A model generated the notes under the pieces. That model was not told the DNA's origin and made no database searches. It worked only from the letters and a program-made list of their open reading frames with translations. Positions 14,590 to 15,647 of a stretch of DNA of 15,647 bases are shown piece after piece. Source of the stretch: an uncultured Clostridium sp. (GTDB taxonomy: Bacteria; Bacillota; Clostridia; Lachnospirales; Lachnospiraceae); NCBI GenBank assembly GCA_947253885.1, contig CAMYAO010000029.1:1-15647 (forward strand), in the 5' to 3' direction. The first letter of the stretch is position 1. The number at the start of each line of letters is the position of its first letter. The translations under genes were made by a program, and so were the position numbers.

Positions 14590-15234
14590 ATGAATTATGT
14601 ATTTTTGGCTGTGATATTGCTTGTTATATTCTCCGGAATACGAGGATGGCATAAAGGATTACTGAGAATATTATTGTCTTTGGTAAGTATTGTCATAATA
14701 ATTGTTGTAATGGGGGCTGCGTCACCTCATATTACGAACTACCTAAAAAGAAATACACCGGTTTATTCAAAAATAGAAAAGCAAAGTGAAATACATATTA
14801 AGAAGCAGATAGAAAATAAGTCTATGGATCAAACCGGTATTCCGGAACGATTGGTTGCTCTGATAGGAGGAAAAGAGCAGAGTGCTTATACGAAGTCGGA
14901 AATAAAAACAATGGCGCAAAAAAGAGCATCTATGATCTTGACGGCAATATCTTTCTTTTTGGCTTTTGTAGCGGCAAGTATTTTGCTCGGAGTTATAGGA
15001 AATGTTTTGTCACTGGTAAATCATATTCCGATTTTAGGCGGAATAAATCGAATACTCGGATTATTGGCAGGTGTTCTACAGGGTATTTTGATTGTTTCTT
15101 TGCTGTTTTTGTTATTAAGTGTAACGGCAGATACGGAAACAGGGCGGATGTTGGTAGAACAAGTACATAAGAACTCGATTTTAAACCTGCTTTATGAAAA
15201 GAACTTATTATTAGAAATTTTTAAATATATTTAG
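14590..15234 (+). CDS. CvpA family membrane protein
   Basis: A 214-residue integral membrane protein of the CvpA family (PF02674). Helices lie at about 3-18, 24-42, 113-138 and 155-178, with RGWHKGLLRILLS after the first helix (the usual G-x-x-x-G-x-x-R-like turn). A charged loop lies between helices 2 and 3 (about 50-110) and is longer than in E. coli CvpA. Known members are tied to colicin V production and envelope stress; the exact role is not known. A strong TGGAGGT ribosome site (14578-14584) precedes the ATG. It is the last gene of the dnaX operon; a terminator follows 8 nt after the stop. Confidence 0.87.
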   Translation: MNYVFLAVILLVIFSGIRGWHKGLLRILLSLVSIVIIIVVMGAASPHITNYLKRNTPVYSKIEKQSEIHIKKQIENKSMDQTGIPERLVALIGGKEQSAYTKSEIKTMAQKRASMILTAISFFLAFVAASILLGVIGNVLSLVNHIPILGGINRILGLLAGVLQGILIVSLLFLLLSVTADTETGRMLVEQVHKNSILNLLYEKNLLLEIFKYI

Positions 15235-15241
15235 AAGGAAG

Positions 15242-15282
15242 GCACATTTTCTGCAACGATTAGAGAATGTGCTTTGTTTTTT
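15242..15282 (+). terminator. Intrinsic terminator of the dnaX operon
   Basis: An 11-bp stem (15242-15252 with 15262-15272, one G-U pair) and a 9-nt loop are followed by TTTG and T6. It separates the operon from the rRNA control region. Confidence 0.88.
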
Positions 15283-15305
15283 GGGAAAATCCTACGCATC
15301 TTCTT

Positions 15306-15334
15306 TTAGAATGAGACAAATATTTAGATATAAT
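15306..15334 (+). promoter_or_regulatory. Possible distal rRNA promoter
   Basis: A perfect TATAAT (15329-15334) has only a poor -35, TTAGAA (15306-15311), at 17-nt spacing. It may be a third, distal promoter of the rRNA operon or chance in AT-rich DNA. No gene starts before 15441. Confidence 0.25.
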
Positions 15335-15397
15335 CTTATGAAAAAAACTGTAATAATCAGAAAGGTGGACAGTCAAAAAAGCTTTGTAAATAAAAGC

Positions 15398-15428
15398 AAA
15401 ATAAAAATTTAAAAATATTAAAAAAAAT
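15398..15428 (+). promoter_or_regulatory. A-rich upstream (UP-like) tract before rrn P1
   Basis: Almost pure A/T DNA with phased A runs ends some 12 bp before the P1 -35. Such tracts raise rRNA promoter strength by contacting the RNA polymerase alpha subunits in well-studied bacteria. Function here is inferred from position. Confidence 0.5.
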
Positions 15429-15440
15429 GGTAAAAATGCG

Positions 15441-15469
15441 TTGACACTAAGACTATTAAGTGATAACAT
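15441..15469 (+). promoter_or_regulatory. rRNA operon promoter P1
   Basis: A perfect TTGACA (15441-15446), 17-nt spacer and TAACAT (15464-15469) preceded by TGA, an extended -10 (TGn). The predicted start is near 15476. Together with P2 it forms the tandem pair typical of Firmicutes rRNA operons. Confidence 0.75.
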
Positions 15470-15529
15470 ACTATTTGCACTGCACAGAACAGTTGCAGTA
15501 AAAACAACTAAAAAAGATATAAAAAGTTG

Positions 15530-15559
15530 TTGACAAAAGAATATCTTACGTGTTAAGAT
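15530..15559 (+). promoter_or_regulatory. rRNA operon promoter P2
   Basis: A perfect TTGACA (15530-15535) and TAAGAT (15554-15559) with 18-nt spacing, again preceded by TGn (TGT). The -10 lies in one arm of a 9-bp perfect inverted repeat (15540-15562). P1 and P2 -35 boxes are 89 bp apart. The predicted start is near 15566. Confidence 0.75.
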
Positions 15560-15565
15560 ATTAAA

Positions 15566-15647
15566 GTTGCTGACGAGAACGAGAAGCAACAACCACCTTG
15601 AAAACAGAACAGTGAAACAACCTTGAAAGATTCAAAAGAGAATCGTT
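15566..15647 (+). other. 16S rRNA leader (hairpin and boxA-like repeats), cut by the window end
   Basis: After P2 comes a hairpin GTTGCT / AGCAAC (15566-15571 with 15585-15590), then ACCTTGAAAAC and, 25 nt later, ACCTTGAAAGA. These resemble the boxB-boxA antitermination signals of Firmicutes pre-16S leaders (boxA has CTTTGAAAAC in B. subtilis). A GATTC / GAATC mini-hairpin (15629-15644) closes the window. No mature 16S sequence is visible; it should begin to the right. Confidence 0.7.

Noticed and set aside
15260..15592. 110-codon minus-strand frame over the rRNA control region
   Set aside because: It is a low-complexity F/L/N-rich product of AT-rich DNA and spans a terminator and two rRNA promoters.
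1..15647. CRISPR arrays, insertion sequences, phage genes, tRNAs
   Set aside because: No regularly spaced repeats, transposase or integrase motifs, or cloverleaf with GGTTCRA-type arms were seen on either strand.

Overview
The window reads as chromosomal DNA of a low-GC Gram-positive anaerobe, most likely a Lachnospiraceae-type clostridium. Supporting points are AGGAGG-type ribosome binding sites, consensus sigma-A promoters, AT-rich intergenic DNA with many intrinsic terminators, a DUF5711 gene, a DUF2325/DUF3793 pair, a split transketolase and the order dnaX-ebfC-recR leading to an rRNA operon. Every gene I can support is on the + strand. I see no mobile element, CRISPR array or tRNA. The species assignment is inference.

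Layout. (1) 1-1856: a terminator at the left edge, then an ECF-transporter substrate-binding (S) component and a class-V PLP aminotransferase, 10 nt apart. (2) 1857-7847: a five-gene oligopeptide ABC importer (two permeases, two ATPases, then the lipoprotein receptor). The receptor has its own consensus promoter and is followed by a strong terminator. (3) 7848-8906: a small transcription unit of two uncharacterised proteins (DUF2325 and DUF3793). Its consensus promoter, leader terminator and three copies of a TTAG-N6-CTAA dyad make it the most interesting region here. (4) 8907-15282: a long operon with a promoter before dnaX, then dnaX, ebfC/ybaB, recR, the two halves of a transketolase, a membrane-anchored DUF5711 protein and a CvpA-family membrane protein, ended by a terminator. 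(5) 15283-15647: no gene, but the control region of an rRNA operon. It holds tandem extended -10 promoters, an A-rich upstream tract, a leader hairpin and boxA-like repeats. The 16S gene itself would begin just outside the window.

How the genes work together: the opp genes bring in peptides. DnaX (clamp loader), EbfC (nucleoid) and RecR (recombinational repair) form the old Firmicutes DNA-maintenance cluster. The transketolase halves make one pentose-phosphate enzyme and share the same message. In Bacillus subtilis an rRNA operon (rrnA) also lies a few genes downstream of dnaX-yaaK-recR near the origin, so the right half may be a remnant of that ancestral order. The DUF2325/DUF3793 unit looks like a tightly controlled, possibly metal-responsive operon. 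Its function is unknown and the regulator is not in the window.
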